From Saururus chinensis (Eukaryota > Streptophyta > Magnoliopsida > Piperales > Saururaceae), in assembly GCA_035235625.1 (NCBI GenBank), contig CP141141.1, positions 39,827,719-39,891,718 on the forward strand: a stretch of 64,000 bases of DNA, in the 5' to 3' direction. A program made the translations under genes and the position numbers. Each line of letters starts with the position of its first letter. Within the stretch, counting starts at the first letter, position 1. Positions 50,505 to 61,850 of the stretch are shown here, piece by piece. Below the pieces are notes generated by a model. The model had not been told where the DNA came from. It did not search any database and saw only the letters and a list, made by a program, of their open reading frames with translations.

Positions 50505-53493
50505 ATGGCTGGGAAAATTAATCCAGGGGACAACAGGACTAGGAGCTCTATGTCCATTGTCATTGTGGTTGGCTTGTGCTGCTTCTTCTACATTTTGGGT
50601 GCATGGCAAAAGAGTGGTTTCGGAAAGGGGGACAGCATAGCGTTGGAGATCACCAAGCAGACGGACTGCAGCGTCTTGTCAGATTTGAGTTTTGAGACCC
50701 ACCACGGAGGTGCAAGTGACGCCATTCAAGTTTCAGATACAAAACCCGAGGTGTTCAAGCCGTGCAAGGCTCGCTATGTGGATTACACTCCCTGCCAAGA
50801 TCAAAGGAGGGCCATGACTTTTCCAAGAGACAACATGATCTACAGAGAGAGGCACTGCCCTCCAGAGAACGAGAAACTACGGTGTCTTATCCCTGCTCCG
50901 GAAGGATATGTGACTCCGTTCCCATGGCCAAAGAGTCGTGATTATGTTCCCTATGCAAATGTTCCTTATAAGAGTCTGACCGTGGAGAAGGCTGTTCAGA
51001 ATTGGGTGCAATACGAGGGCAATGTTTTTAGGTTCCCTGGTGGAGGAACACAATTCCCTCAAGGAGCAGATGCTTATATCGACCAACTAGCTGCTGTTGT
51101 ACCTATTGCTAATGGCACAGTTAGGACTGCTTTGGACACTGGCTGTGGGGTATGTCCAATGCTTCTTTCTTTTATGTTTTCTTTCTCTTTGTTCTTTTCA
51201 GACTGATGAAATTTGTTTTTACTCCATGCAAATAAAAGTTGTTAATGTTTCAGTTTAAGTGATCTTATGAGTAAGAAATTATGTGCAGGTTGCAAGTTGG
51301 GGTGCGTACCTCTTGAAAAGAAATGTCTTGGCCATGTCCTTCGCTCCAAGGGATTCTCATGAGGCACAAGTCCAGTTCGCTCTGGAACGTGGGGTTCCTG
51401 CTGTTATTGGAGTGTTGGGATCCATCCAGCTGCCATATCCGTCTAGGGCATTTGATATGGCCCATTGTTCACGTTGCTTGATTCCTTGGGGATCCAATGG
51501 TGAGGACAGTTGTTTGGTATTGATATGAAACTCGTGCTTGCTCTGTTTTCTTGAGAAAATAAACTGAATTAGTCGTTGATGATGCTCCTTAATAGGTGTT
51601 TACTTTGTTTCTCGACATATGTTTGTTTATTTGTTGCTGCAAGTTGCAAGTTTTTCTTACACCATGAATGACTTCTGTATCTGTAGATGGAACATATATG
51701 ATGGAAGTGGATCGGGTTCTAAGACCTGGTGGGTATTGGATACTCTCTGGTCCTCCTATTAACTGGAGGAATAACTACCAAGCATGGCAACGCCCTAAAG
51801 ATGAGCTAGAAGAGGAACAGAGAAAGATTGAAGAGATTGCCAAACTTATTTGCTGGGAAAAGGTTTATGAGAAAAATGAGATGGCCATATGGAGGAAGAG
51901 GGTGAATGATGTGTCTTGTCCAGGGAGGCAAGATAACTCAGGCACGAACTTCTGTGGGGCTGGTGATGCAGATGATGTCTGGTGCGCTCCTCAATCATTT
52001 TTCCTTATGTATTGTCCGTTTGAGGGTATTACTTTCATGTTGAATTTTCAGCATTCTTCTGGAAATGACAATTTTTTTGGTACATAGGTATAAGAAGATG
52101 TCAGCATGCATTACTCCTTACCCAAAGGTTAACAGCCCAGATGAAGCTGCTGGAGGAGAGTTGAGACCCTTCCCTGAGCGGCTTAGTGCTGTTCCCCCTA
52201 GAATTGCTAGTGGCTCTATATTTGGGGTCTCAATTGATTCTTATCAAGAAGACAATAGATTGTGGAAAAAACATGTAAAAACTTATAAGAAAATCAATAG
52301 GCTGTTTGACTCAGGGAGGTATCGCAACATAATGGATATGAATGCAGGATTTGGAAGTTTTGCTGCAGCTATTGAGTCTTCAAAACTGTGGGTCATGAAT
52401 GTGGTGCCTACTATTGCCAAGAAAAATACTCTAGGTGTTATCTACGAGAGAGGGTTGATCGGCATTTATCATGACTGGTATATCCTGTTACTGCCTCTTT
52501 TTTATGCTTAATTTGTACGCTCCTTTTTGACAAAGGAAATTAGTGCATATAATGCCATTGCATGAGCTTCTCTCTCCCCTCGTTAAGTGCATGAACTTCT
52601 CTTGATTATGTGAAGATATGAGCAAACAACTATATGCAAGATGGATCCTTATCAAAACCAATATAGCTAAACAGAAATTTGTAAAACGTGTAATAACTAT
52701 ATGCTGATGCCTTCCATTGTTGGTATCAGAAATATCCTATTTTAACTTATAGATTTCAATGCAATGGTGAACAAGGACCACATACTTGGATATATGGCGT
52801 GCTGCATGTTGGTTGCGGCCCCATTTAAATTATATAGTTTAGGTCATTTGGAATTAAAACTTCATTGACTTACATGTAAAACCATATTTGACGTTGTGAC
52901 TGGAGCAGGAATTTTCTTTTGTTCAAGCAAATTATTAATTTAGCTTTATTCCATTTAAGATGCTTACTTGTGTGGCTTATTGGTTCATTTTATCAAGTTA
53001 GATAAATCGATTGCCTTACATTCTGCTTGTATGCCTTCCTTGCTGCGTCAGGTGTGAAGGCTTTTCTACATACCCGAGGACGTATGACCTTATTCATGCT
53101 AGTGGCCTCTTCACCTTGTACCAAAATAGGTGAGTCTTTGCGAGGGATTTACTTCATATGTTGCCTACGTTGTTTTACAATATAAAAACGGGTAGCTTTT
53201 GTCGTTAATGTTCTTTCTTGTTTCCTTTCATTAATTTTTTCAATATTGGCTCTTGAATCAGTTGTCAGCTGGAAGACATTCTTTTGGAGATGGACAGGAT
53301 CCTGCGTCCAGAAGGGGCAGTTATAATCCGCGATGAAGTCGATGTTATTATTAAAGTGAAAAAGATTGCTAGCGGGATGAGATGGGCCACTAAGTTGGTG
53401 GACCATGAGGACGGCCCACTGGTTCCTGAGAAGATACTAGTTGCTGTTAAGCAGTATTGGGTCGTTGATGGAAACAGCACAGCCACTGAATGA
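50505..53493 (+). CDS. PMT2: Probable pectin methyltransferase PMT2-like (DUF248)
   Basis: Type II Golgi membrane protein of the putative S-adenosylmethionine-dependent methyltransferase family (QUA2/TSD2/PMT). Members are thought to methylesterify homogalacturonan during secretion; for this clade it is inferred. Exons 50505-51149, 51289-51499, 51687-51981, 52088-52477, 53052-53129 and 53262-53493 give 616 residues with consistent phase. The start MAGKINPGD is followed by one membrane segment (about residues 17-34, [18 protein letters not shown]). The lumenal part has [16 protein letters not shown], the SAM-binding-like [45 protein letters not shown], a second [10 protein letters not shown] motif and the C-terminal [16 protein letters not shown]. 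The length matches the family. N-terminal and overall similarity point to the PMT2/PMT14 clade. Confidence 0.95.
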
Positions 53494-54515
53494 GAACAGT
53501 ATTATCTCTACTAGAAGTTACGTACGACATTCAGAGCATTAAAATCAAGGAGGATAGAAAACTTGCTTTCAATTGGTTTGAAGCAAGTGCTATTCTTCTG
53601 TTTCCTGGGGAGCGGCTCATTTGATTAAATGGAGATCTGCGAAACCAACCTCTCTTGTCGCTATTTAGTTGCTTTGTTACCCTTATCAATTATGGTTAGG
53701 TTGTAGATCAGTAATTAAATTATTCCACTTCTAGTTTATTTATTTACATTTTTTTTGTATTCGTGTTTGTAAGAATTTTGTCTGACAATTCTGCTTTCTC
53801 TGAAGCTAGATCAGCTCACATGTAAAACTCGTCCGCCTCAATGAGAAGGCATTGAGGTGAAAATTATATTTGGGCCTCCCCCTTCACTCATCTTTGATAA
53901 ATTTTGAAATGCCCGTATAGTCTTCATCTCAATTTCAAAAGTCTCACCAATTTTAATCGTTTTGTTCTCTCTTTTAACTTTATTTACAGTCATGAACCAT
54001 TGATAAGACAAAACCTATCAGGTACGTTACGAGTGATACACTATGAAAGTGTTCATGAATTACACAAGGTTTGCACCGGACTTTCTTTCAGACGGATATA
54101 ACTTTTCTTTGCTGCTTGTCTAATTTGTAATCCTCTTATAACCCTCCTGTTCCCATTTCCATGGGTTCCCCTAAGTGGCTTCTTGAAGGATTGCTGAAAG
54201 GGATCTCGTTCTTAAAGTCTTTAGCTCTAAAAGGAAACCACAGGCTGGACAGATTTTCGCTCCACTAAGGGACAATCCCGTTGATGTGGTTTTAATTGAT
54301 TTCCAAACAGATTGCCAGACTATGACTGGTCCATATAATAAGCATTGAGATGGCACATTCACATGGCAGAAGATTCCCACCGCCTTTGGGAACTCCACTT
54401 TGTCTGTGTCCATGGTTTGTATCTGCCACTGAGAGTGACCCAGGCACTCTTAAGCGTAGAGTTTTGTGCTTTTGGCCTGTTATCGACTATATACATTAAG
54501 GAAGAGGAAAGCTGG
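53494..54515. other. PMT2 3' flank and S-protein promoter
   Basis: The first ~300 bases probably hold the PMT2 3' untranslated region. A CATATAATAAGC box at about 54331-54342 is a candidate TATA box for the S-protein homologue. No further gene is seen. Confidence 0.4.
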
Positions 54516-54953
54516 ATGCTGGGCTCAAGGAAGATGATCATCATCAAGCATCCATTCTTCCTCCTTGCAGTTGTCGTTGCTTTCGCGGTTCTTGCCACCG
54601 GTGATGTCGAGCTGGAACTGTTCGACAAGATCCGAGTCGATATTACAAACCAGCTAGGCAGCGGAAAGGGCCTGACCATCCATTGCAGATCCAAGGACGA
54701 CGATATTGGAGAGAAATTTATAGCAAACGGAGCGGACTATGCATGGGATTTTAGGGTCAATGCATGGGGGAGTACACTTTTCTATTGCGACTTGAAGTGG
54801 GATGGGATGAGTCGCTTTCACTTTGATTCCTACTCCACCAGGAGGGACTTTATCAGATGCAAATCTGGCTGCTCATGGTTGGCCGCCAAGGAGGGCGTCT
54901 ATGGCCGGAATGAGCAGACTGGGTTTTGGGAGTTCATGTACTTTTGGCCCTAG
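54516..54953 (+). CDS. S-protein homologue (SPH), secreted self-incompatibility-like
   Basis: A small secreted protein of the plant self-incompatibility S1 family. In poppy the founding member is the pistil determinant that triggers pollen rejection; most plant homologues have unknown, possibly signalling, roles. The single exon encodes 145 residues. I chose the ATG at 54516 (MLGSRKM); the next ATG at 54534 (MIIIKHPFF) would serve equally. Both give a signal peptide with a hydrophobic core FFLLAVVVAFAVLA and likely cleavage near residue 29. The mature part has the family hallmarks: VDITNQLGSGKGLTIHCRS, a central WGSTLFYCDLKW, and a C-terminal aromatic end. Four cysteines (C57, C91, C115, C119) could form two disulfides. 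The frame also runs open upstream of 54516, but that part has no signal or family match. An S-locus function is not implied. Confidence 0.88.
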   Translation: MLGSRKMIIIKHPFFLLAVVVAFAVLATGDVELELFDKIRVDITNQLGSGKGLTIHCRSKDDDIGEKFIANGADYAWDFRVNAWGSTLFYCDLKWDGMSRFHFDSYSTRRDFIRCKSGCSWLAAKEGVYGRNEQTGFWEFMYFWP

Positions 54954-55111
54954 TTGATCTTAATTATTGCATTTGCTTCTGGTTAATCAGTAGGTTCTTT
55001 TTATTATCTCGGCCTAGTTGTAATGATGTATAATAAGATTGGATCGCTCTCCTTGTGGGTGTTTTGTCAATCTGAACTAATGATTTAGTTTTCTAATATG
55101 TAGGGTTTGAC

Positions 55112-56159
55112 TAGGGATGAGAATCGGGTCAGCCTTGACCCACACTTAACTCGACCTGGCCTATCTATTACTCAGGTTAAAAATTTAAACCCAAACCCTA
55201 TTTTGGTATGTTGGGTTAGATATGGGGCAATCCATTTTTTTTTGTCAATAAATTTTTTTTAAACTTAGAGGTTGTTTAGGTACTAAATTGTCAAAAGATT
55301 TAGAGTCAATTTAGTATTGAATTTTTAGATTCTAGTTTGTGTGCAGAAGCTGTGCTGAATTAAACATTCATTACTGAAGTTAGATTTAGGCCATTTTAAG
55401 CCTAAATCGGCCTAATTCACCTCATGAGGTGATTCAGTCGATTTAATCTCCCAATCATCGTTTTAAAAATTATAGATTATATATTTTTTAATGGTTATTG
55501 TTTATATGGATTTGAGCCTTGAAAAATGTAGTATAAGTAGGGCTTACTTTAAAAATTTAAATTTTTTTGCCTTTGTGGGATCTTGTTTGATAGAGCTCGA
55601 ATTTAGAAGCGTAATGGTATGAAGAACGTGCATATCCGAGTTCGAGAGAGAGAGTTATATTAGTTTAAAGTTTTAAAATTAAGTTTGATGCGACATCTGA
55701 ATTTATTTTAACAAATTTTCTTACCAAACGTAATTCACTTTCGATAGTGAATTTTTTGAATTAATTCAGTAAAACTAATTAGTTACTGAATTAATTCAGT
55801 ATTCAAACCACCCCTTAGTTTATATGTTATCTTTGCATTGGCCAAACATAAAGATTTTAAATATATTGTAATATTATAAATAAATATAAATTTTTTTAAT
55901 GTTATTTGAGAAAGTAAGAATTGGTGATAACATTGCAACATTTTTAGATATATGTCCAAAGCTATAAAAATCACATGGAAAATTATATATTATTTATTAA
56001 ATAAAATAAAAAATAAAAAAAAAATAAAATTCTAAGAGAAATTCTTTCTAATATCTTAATTTTTAAGTAAGATTTTAAAACCATAATCTTGACCCTAATT
56101 GTATTCAAGTAGGGTTAGGTGCTGGGTTAGGCGGGCTGGGTTAAATTTTCCCAGCCCTA
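55112..56159. mobile_element. hAT-like element with 8-bp TSD
   Basis: It starts TAGGGATGAGAATCGGGT and ends TTCCCAGCCCTA, imperfect inverted termini typical of a widespread plant hAT-like family. The flanking 8-mers GGTTTGAC (55104-55111) and GGTTTGAT (56160-56167) differ at one base. The subterminal parts are rich in AACCC/GGGTT motifs. There is no transposase. A second element (55268-55814) is inserted inside. Confidence 0.8.
55268..55814. mobile_element. PIF/Harbinger-like MITE nested in the hAT-like element
   Basis: It starts GAGGTTGTTTAGGTACTAAATT and ends AGTATTCAAACCACCCC, imperfect inverted repeats. The trinucleotide TTA flanks both sides (55265-55267 and 55815-55817), as expected for Tourist/Harbinger insertions. 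It is non-coding. Because it lies inside the hAT-like element, it inserted later. Confidence 0.75.
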
Positions 56160-56262
56160 GGTTTGATTCAAATTAAAAAGGTCTCTGAAAAGGATTTTAT
56201 GAAATAATATTGGGTTCAACTTTTACAAGAGAATGTTATGCCTTCTAGGCATTCTCAGTGAG

Positions 56263-56429
56263 GGAAATATTTTTTAATATTCCTAAACACATGGGACCTT
56301 TGATATTTGAGATCTACAACACATATGTTAACATGCCTAATGTGTGCACTATCGATCTCATGGATGAAGGGTTCTTATGTATTACTTATATTAGTTGCAT
56401 TGTCAGTAGAGAACATAGAAAATACTTCC
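56263..56429. mobile_element. MULE-type MITE with 9-bp TSD, copy 1
   Basis: It starts GGAAATATTTTTTAATATTCC and ends GAAAATACTTCC, imperfect inverted ends. The flanks CTCAGTGAG (56254-56262) and CTTAGTGAG (56430-56438) differ at one of nine bases, pointing to a Mutator-like transposase. The interior resembles its neighbour at 56510-56731. Confidence 0.75.
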
Positions 56430-56509
56430 CTTAGTGAGTGGCGTATCGTGAAATCTATAATATTTTTTTTTTGGTGTTGGTCTCCTCATGCAAATATAGC
56501 TAGGTTTGG

Positions 56510-56731
56510 GAAGTATTTTTAATACTCTATTTTAACAATAGGCCCATCATAAAAAATGTATAAAAACCTTTCATTTATGATATTGACAATACACACACTA
56601 GCGCACATTAGTGCTAATGATACTTGCGCTTATGTGCTCTAACGTGTGCCCCATTAATATCAAATATCATGGGTTCTCATGCGTTTTTTAAGGTAGGCTC
56701 ATTGTTAGAGTAGAACACGAAAAACTCTTCT
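56510..56731. mobile_element. MULE-type MITE with perfect 9-bp TSD, copy 2
   Basis: The nine-base CTAGGTTTG occurs exactly on both sides (56501-56509 and 56732-56740). Inverted arms extend for more than 50 bases with mismatches: left GGAAGTATTTTT and TTTTAACAATAGGCCCATC, right (reverse complement) AGAAGAGTTTTT and ACTCTAACAATGAGCCTACC. It is non-coding. The perfect duplication suggests that it is younger than the copies in the NAC introns. Confidence 0.85.
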
Positions 56732-56740
56732 CTAGGTTTG

Positions 56741-59018
56741 ATGACAATTGACGGGTAAAGGAGTAAAAACCTCCCTTCGCCTTAGGCTTTCCATGATGCA
56801 TATCATATAGAATTGGAGATGGTGGAGAGGTGTTGGTGACGACAGATGGAATCTGATGGGCATCCTTAAGTGTAAAATTATGGTAAAATGCAGAAATTTG
56901 GCAATAGCATAACCCAAAGAAAAATATAAATATAAAGTAACTAATATGAAAGCAACTAAAGCAAGAAACAATAAAGATTACCGTGGTTCAACAATGTGCT
57001 TATATATTCATGGAATCCAACTTGTCTTCTCTCAGAGAAGAAAAAAATAAATAATAAAAAACCAAACCTCTAGTGAACTGCTGCTGAAAAGGAGTCCACC
57101 CCTTTTGTATTTGTTACAAGTGATATGCTTGTGAGTAATCACTCTTGTCGTAGGGTCATTAAAAGCCATGTTCCTGTCTTTAAAAATTTAAACCGCCATG
57201 ATAAAATGATAAAAATGGCTCGGCTCTGCTCCATTTCAAAGTGAGAAACACGATTTATATTCACCGTACGACCAAAGTAAATTGCACTAAGTCCTACAAC
57301 CATGCAATCAGCAGTACTCACCCACTACATGGGTCCTTGAGTCCAAGAGAGCTCTCCATCTACGAGTCCAAGTTACGAACACAACACAAAATATAATAAA
57401 TTAAAATAGAAAACACTTTATTTATGAGAAGAGCTTTTAATTCTGGTTGAAAGCATGGGCCCAAAATAAACACCTATTGCAAGGGGCCGCGTGGCATGGG
57501 TAACCTACAATAGCCAATTAAGGGCCCACACTTATTTTCTTTTTACTGACAACTGCCAATGGGCCCTTTTGAAAGGGGGCCCATTTTAAGCTCATATTTT
57601 TAAAAACCCCAAATTTTTTTCCAATACCAAAAACTAAGCTCTCTTAGGGTAAGTAGCGGAATATGGATCTAACAAATATGAGCAGTGTTTTTAAAATTGG
57701 TCATCATAGCTAGATCTCGGTTTTTCTAGTTCAACAGAATAAAGTCATATTTAAACATTACATTACTATGTTTTGCCTCCAAAATACGCAGAAAAAAATA
57801 TGTTTTCTATGTCCTCTATTAATTTCTTTATTAATTTTTTTTAAAGATGAGTAAAATTTAATTTAATTTAAAAATTAAATAAAATTATTAATATAAGACA
57901 GAAAGAGTATAAAAAGTGAAGTTTTTAAGTTTTCTATAACAAACCCAAAAGGTAATAATAATAAAATAAATAAAATAAAAAAATAAAGTACAATATCAAG
58001 GTAAAGCATATTGACATAAGGATTTCGATTTTTCTGAAATGTAGTTTTGCTTTTTATACTTGTCTTTTGTCTTTTAGAGAAATAAATCATGATGTTCAAT
58101 GATACTCGTTTGAAATATATATGTAAAATGTGCCACTAAATATGTGCATAACAAACTTTACTTGTGATCAATATCTTCAAGCATGGTCAGGAGAAAGGCT
58201 GGGTCTACGTCTTACTAGGGATGCTATTGGGTTGGGTTCAAGTCGGGTTAGGTTTTGCCAAACCTGGACCCAATATTATTCAAGAAATGATAAACTTTAA
58301 TTTAATCAGAATTGCTATTTGGGTAAAATTTAAAAACTTAAACCCAACCCAATAAGGTAGGTTAGATCAGGTTTTATCAAAATATAATTTTTTTTTAAAA
58401 AAATTATATGTATAACTTTAATCAAGTCGGGTTAAGTTGGATCACTTGAAACCTAAACTCAGACCAAATAACTATTTAGGTTAAATTTAAAAACTCATAC
58501 CTAACCCAAAGGTAAGGTCGAGTAAGTTTTACCATATACCCAACTGAGTGACATCCTGAGCCTCACCAAAGCGTTTTGCTTCATATTGTAAATCACATGA
58601 TTTCTCTCTTTCAAGTCTATGGTATGGAATTGTGCTAAACACTTAAGGAGTACAACCAAATGAAAGTTAAGAATCTAATTTCTTTTTGTTTCAAACTTAA
58701 AATTTCCCCATTTTGTTTCCTTTTCTTTTTCCTTCACTCCCTTTAGAACCAAACGAATATTGAAACTACCCATCTGCAAAGTTCCCATAATTTGCCCATA
58801 TCAAATTGTAAACAGTTATTTGGAATCTTTAGTTAAATACCAACTATATATGATTTCATCCCATACATCAAAATTTAAAATTGTATAGAAAAGGAGACAA
58901 CTGTGATTAGATTAGATGAGGAAACAATATAACTTCTCCCGACAAGTTGTCTGTTTTTACCGGAGGTAATTTGTTCACTCGAGAATAAGAATTAATGGAG
59001 AGAGATGAAGCTCATTTT
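56741..59018. other. Intergenic with degenerate elements
   Basis: At about 58216-58560 lies another TAGGGATG-type hAT-like fragment: the left end TAGGGATGCTATTGGGTTGGG-like and the right end CCCAACTGAGTGACATCCTGA are inverted, without a clear target duplication. At 57810-57910 there is an AT-rich MITE-like stretch. No gene is supported. Confidence 0.45.
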
Positions 59019-61459
59019 CTAGGCGCTGAGGACTGCGAGTCTCTTTGATTGCTGAGCAATGATATCATCAGTGGAGGCGCTCTCCGCCAGGATCACTTCA
59101 TACCCGTCCCCCATTCCATCCATCCCATGATCAAGGAGTTGCCAGAAGAGGCCACCATCCAGAGGGCCGCCTCCTTTGGCCGATCCATATATCATGTCAT
59201 AAGCCGTCGTGAAAACCTCGTCTCTTTTGCTCGTGGAGTAATCCTTCTCCTTTGATGATTTTCCAAATTCTGCCAGCAGCAATGGCTTGTTTATCACTTT
59301 TGTTGCGTCCTGTGCATGGTTATTTATCCACTGCGTCAAGAAGCTCAGTTGCTGCGCATCACTTGAGTTTGATAACCTGGGTCCATAGTTGATACTAGTA
59401 AGGCGATGCATGCGATCGATCACCACCAATGGTTAACTACATGACAGGGCAAAATAAGTTACCACTGATCCGGGTAGGCATGGATTGTAGTGAAATCAAT
59501 TTGTTGTATTTGGTTATTGGAGATGAAATCTGTTCCAAACAGGTAGCTATTCGGATTATAATGCTTCTTGGATTCCCCATAGAAGCCTTCAAGCCCCACC
59601 TCTAGCATATCGTTGCTGTCAATGGACTTGACAAGAGCTGACATTTCTGCTACCCAGTCCTGTAGAACACACAAGTCATTGTGAGAAAATTATGAGAAGA
59701 AGTGAATAAAAAAAGGGTTTTGCTGGGGTATGCATGTGCCTTACCTGAAATATCTTTCCAGAGAGATCACTCTCACAGCGAGGTTCATTCATGAGCTCCC
59801 ATGCAAAAATGGTGGGATCATCCTTGTAGGCCACACCGGTGTAGCTGTTGATTCGGGTTAAAACAGTCTGTAGCAGTCAATAGAAAGAAAAGAAATTTAG
59901 AGGGTGCCAAGTAAAAGAAAGGAAAGAAACTTAAGACATACATGATAAAAATTCGTTATGCCGATTATTCGCTGATACTCCCACAATAATTTCCAATCAA
60001 ATTCCAATTCAACAATTGAGATCTTATCCATTCCCTAGTTGCAGGCATAAACTAAATGTAGCAAATGTTTATGAAACCGCATTAATGGATGTCCAACCGG
60101 ATGTGTCCGGATCAAATGGACCATGTTGGACCACTGCTTTAACATGGTTCAACAAGCAACGACATCTCATCATCATCACCATAATCTTTGATTTTGGTGC
60201 GTGTATTCTCTACCATATTTAACTCTTATAGAAGTTAAAATATAATATAAAGTCTATGCAAAAGAAACATAATGAAAAGTTTTTACACCAGATGCCCTTC
60301 CGGACGCAATCCGTTATAGGGGACAATAAGATAAGTTCAACCGTTAATAATGACATCATAACATAAAAAAATGCTTAGATTAAGGAAAAATAATATAAAA
60401 AATTACGCAAACAAAATCCAGATGGCTAGATGTGTCTTTTTCTGTGGCAGACAAACATATACTTAAGGAGCCTGTTCTGGACGTTGGATTTGCAAAGAAA
60501 CATCAACAGGGGAGAAACATGCAGAAAACAGGAGAACGGGAGCTGTTGCCAGTAGGCAGACAGAAAGGGTCGGCTAAGACTACGTTCAAGTAGATGGTAC
60601 AAATGTAGGAAAGAAGATGGGGCATCTCCAGAGATATCCATGCTCGTGAATCTCTTGACCACGAGTGATCACATGAATCCAAATATTTATGCTAATTCGA
60701 AAGAGCCCGTGAACAAAGTTCAGGCCACTGCAGTTGTGGCTCAAGACCATCTTGTTCAAAAAGTAAAAAGAGAACTGACATGTGAGAGAGAGAGAGAAGA
60801 AAGATGAGAACACGTTAGCTCAATACATGCTACATGCCTGGACATGATTCTTGTAGTAGCCTCTAACAACTGGACTTGTGTAGAAATCATCGTCAGACTT
60901 TAATGGTATCCCTTGCTCTTTTGCCCATTGCACGTATTGCCTTCTTCCTCCACAATCCGGGTAGTTATTCACCAAACTCAATATCAGATATATCCCATAC
61001 CTCTTGGCGACTGAGATGACAAAATCCAGTCCCTACAAAAGATTTCAAAAGGCTTTTTATAGTTACTATTTGCACCCATGTAAATGCATCAGTTTGTTAC
61101 ATTGATGGTTATTTTCTTCTTACCTTGAACACTTCCTCATTGTAAGAGCCTGGCTTCGTCTGTAAGGGCCTGTAGCCACCATCACTGAAGGCCCAAGTCC
61201 TTGCCATGGTCATACCATGCGCAGCTGCTTGTTGCAAAGCAGAAGTTACATTTCCTCCTCCTGATGGATATGATGCGGTGACCATCAACCAATATGAATT
61301 GAATCCGTTAATGTAGAAACGCTTCCCGTCCATTACAAAGTGTGTTCCTTGTGGTTTTGCAAACCCGCCATCAGCAAGGACCTGGTTGTCACTTTGGGTG
61401 AGAATCAAGGCAACGGATGAGAACAGAAAGGTGAAGGCTTTTTGTGCACTAGTTGACAT
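59019..61459 (-). CDS. MAN: Mannan endo-1,4-beta-mannosidase (GH5)
   Basis: A secreted endo-beta-mannanase that cleaves mannan and galactoglucomannan in cell walls; such enzymes act in seed germination, fruit softening and wall remodelling. Minus-strand exons 61124-61459, 60838-61032, 59745-59867, 59463-59659 and 59019-59376 give 402 residues. The ATG at 61459 opens a signal peptide ([12 protein letters not shown]), followed by the usual [21 protein letters not shown] start of the mature enzyme. The frame is open further upstream to 61717, but that part reads as non-coding leader. Catalytic residues are visible: acid/base E205 in WELMNEPRC and nucleophile E320 in LLLAEFG. Other conserved parts are [11 protein letters not shown] and [12 protein letters not shown]. 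Exon 2 probably ends at a GC donor. The plant number (MAN1-8) cannot be assigned by eye. Confidence 0.93.
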
Positions 61460-61729
61460 GTCTGAACTCTTTGAATGATCATGAACCAATACAGAGCCGT
61501 TCTTATTAACAAGAAGCCTACGAGGTCGCTTGCAAAAGGTGTGGATGATATATATTAACATGAGCCTTATACATGTTGGTTCGGATACGAACCCATATTG
61601 AATCAACATAAGGGGGGATACGGGTTGGGGTTGGGCTGAAGCATATCCCTTCAAGAAAACACAACAATTTCCCTCTTCTCTACACAAGCTTACACACACA
61701 GTAAGAAGGGGCTGCAACCCTGCTTCTTT

Positions 61730-61850
61730 CTTCTTTCTCTAAACGGGGTTTGATAGAGCCTTGAAAGCTTGAAGATGGAGAGGAGCGTAGAACCGAAAGA
61801 GAGAGAGAACCGAGAGAGAGAGAGAGAGCCTAAAGAGATGAGATGAGTGC
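61730..61850 (-). repeat. GA-rich leader upstream of the mannanase gene
   Basis: GAGAGA runs at about 61797-61830 (CT-rich on the gene strand) lie about 340-370 bases upstream of the mannanase ATG and are probably in the leader or core promoter. Confidence 0.5.

Noticed and set aside
54345-54515. Upstream extension of the S-protein frame (57 residues)
   Set aside because: Family members start with the signal peptide; the extension has no homology and would mask it.
61460-61717. Upstream extension of the mannanase reading frame (86 residues)
   Set aside because: It would place the signal peptide inside the protein; the ATG at 61459 gives a normal signal peptide and family length.
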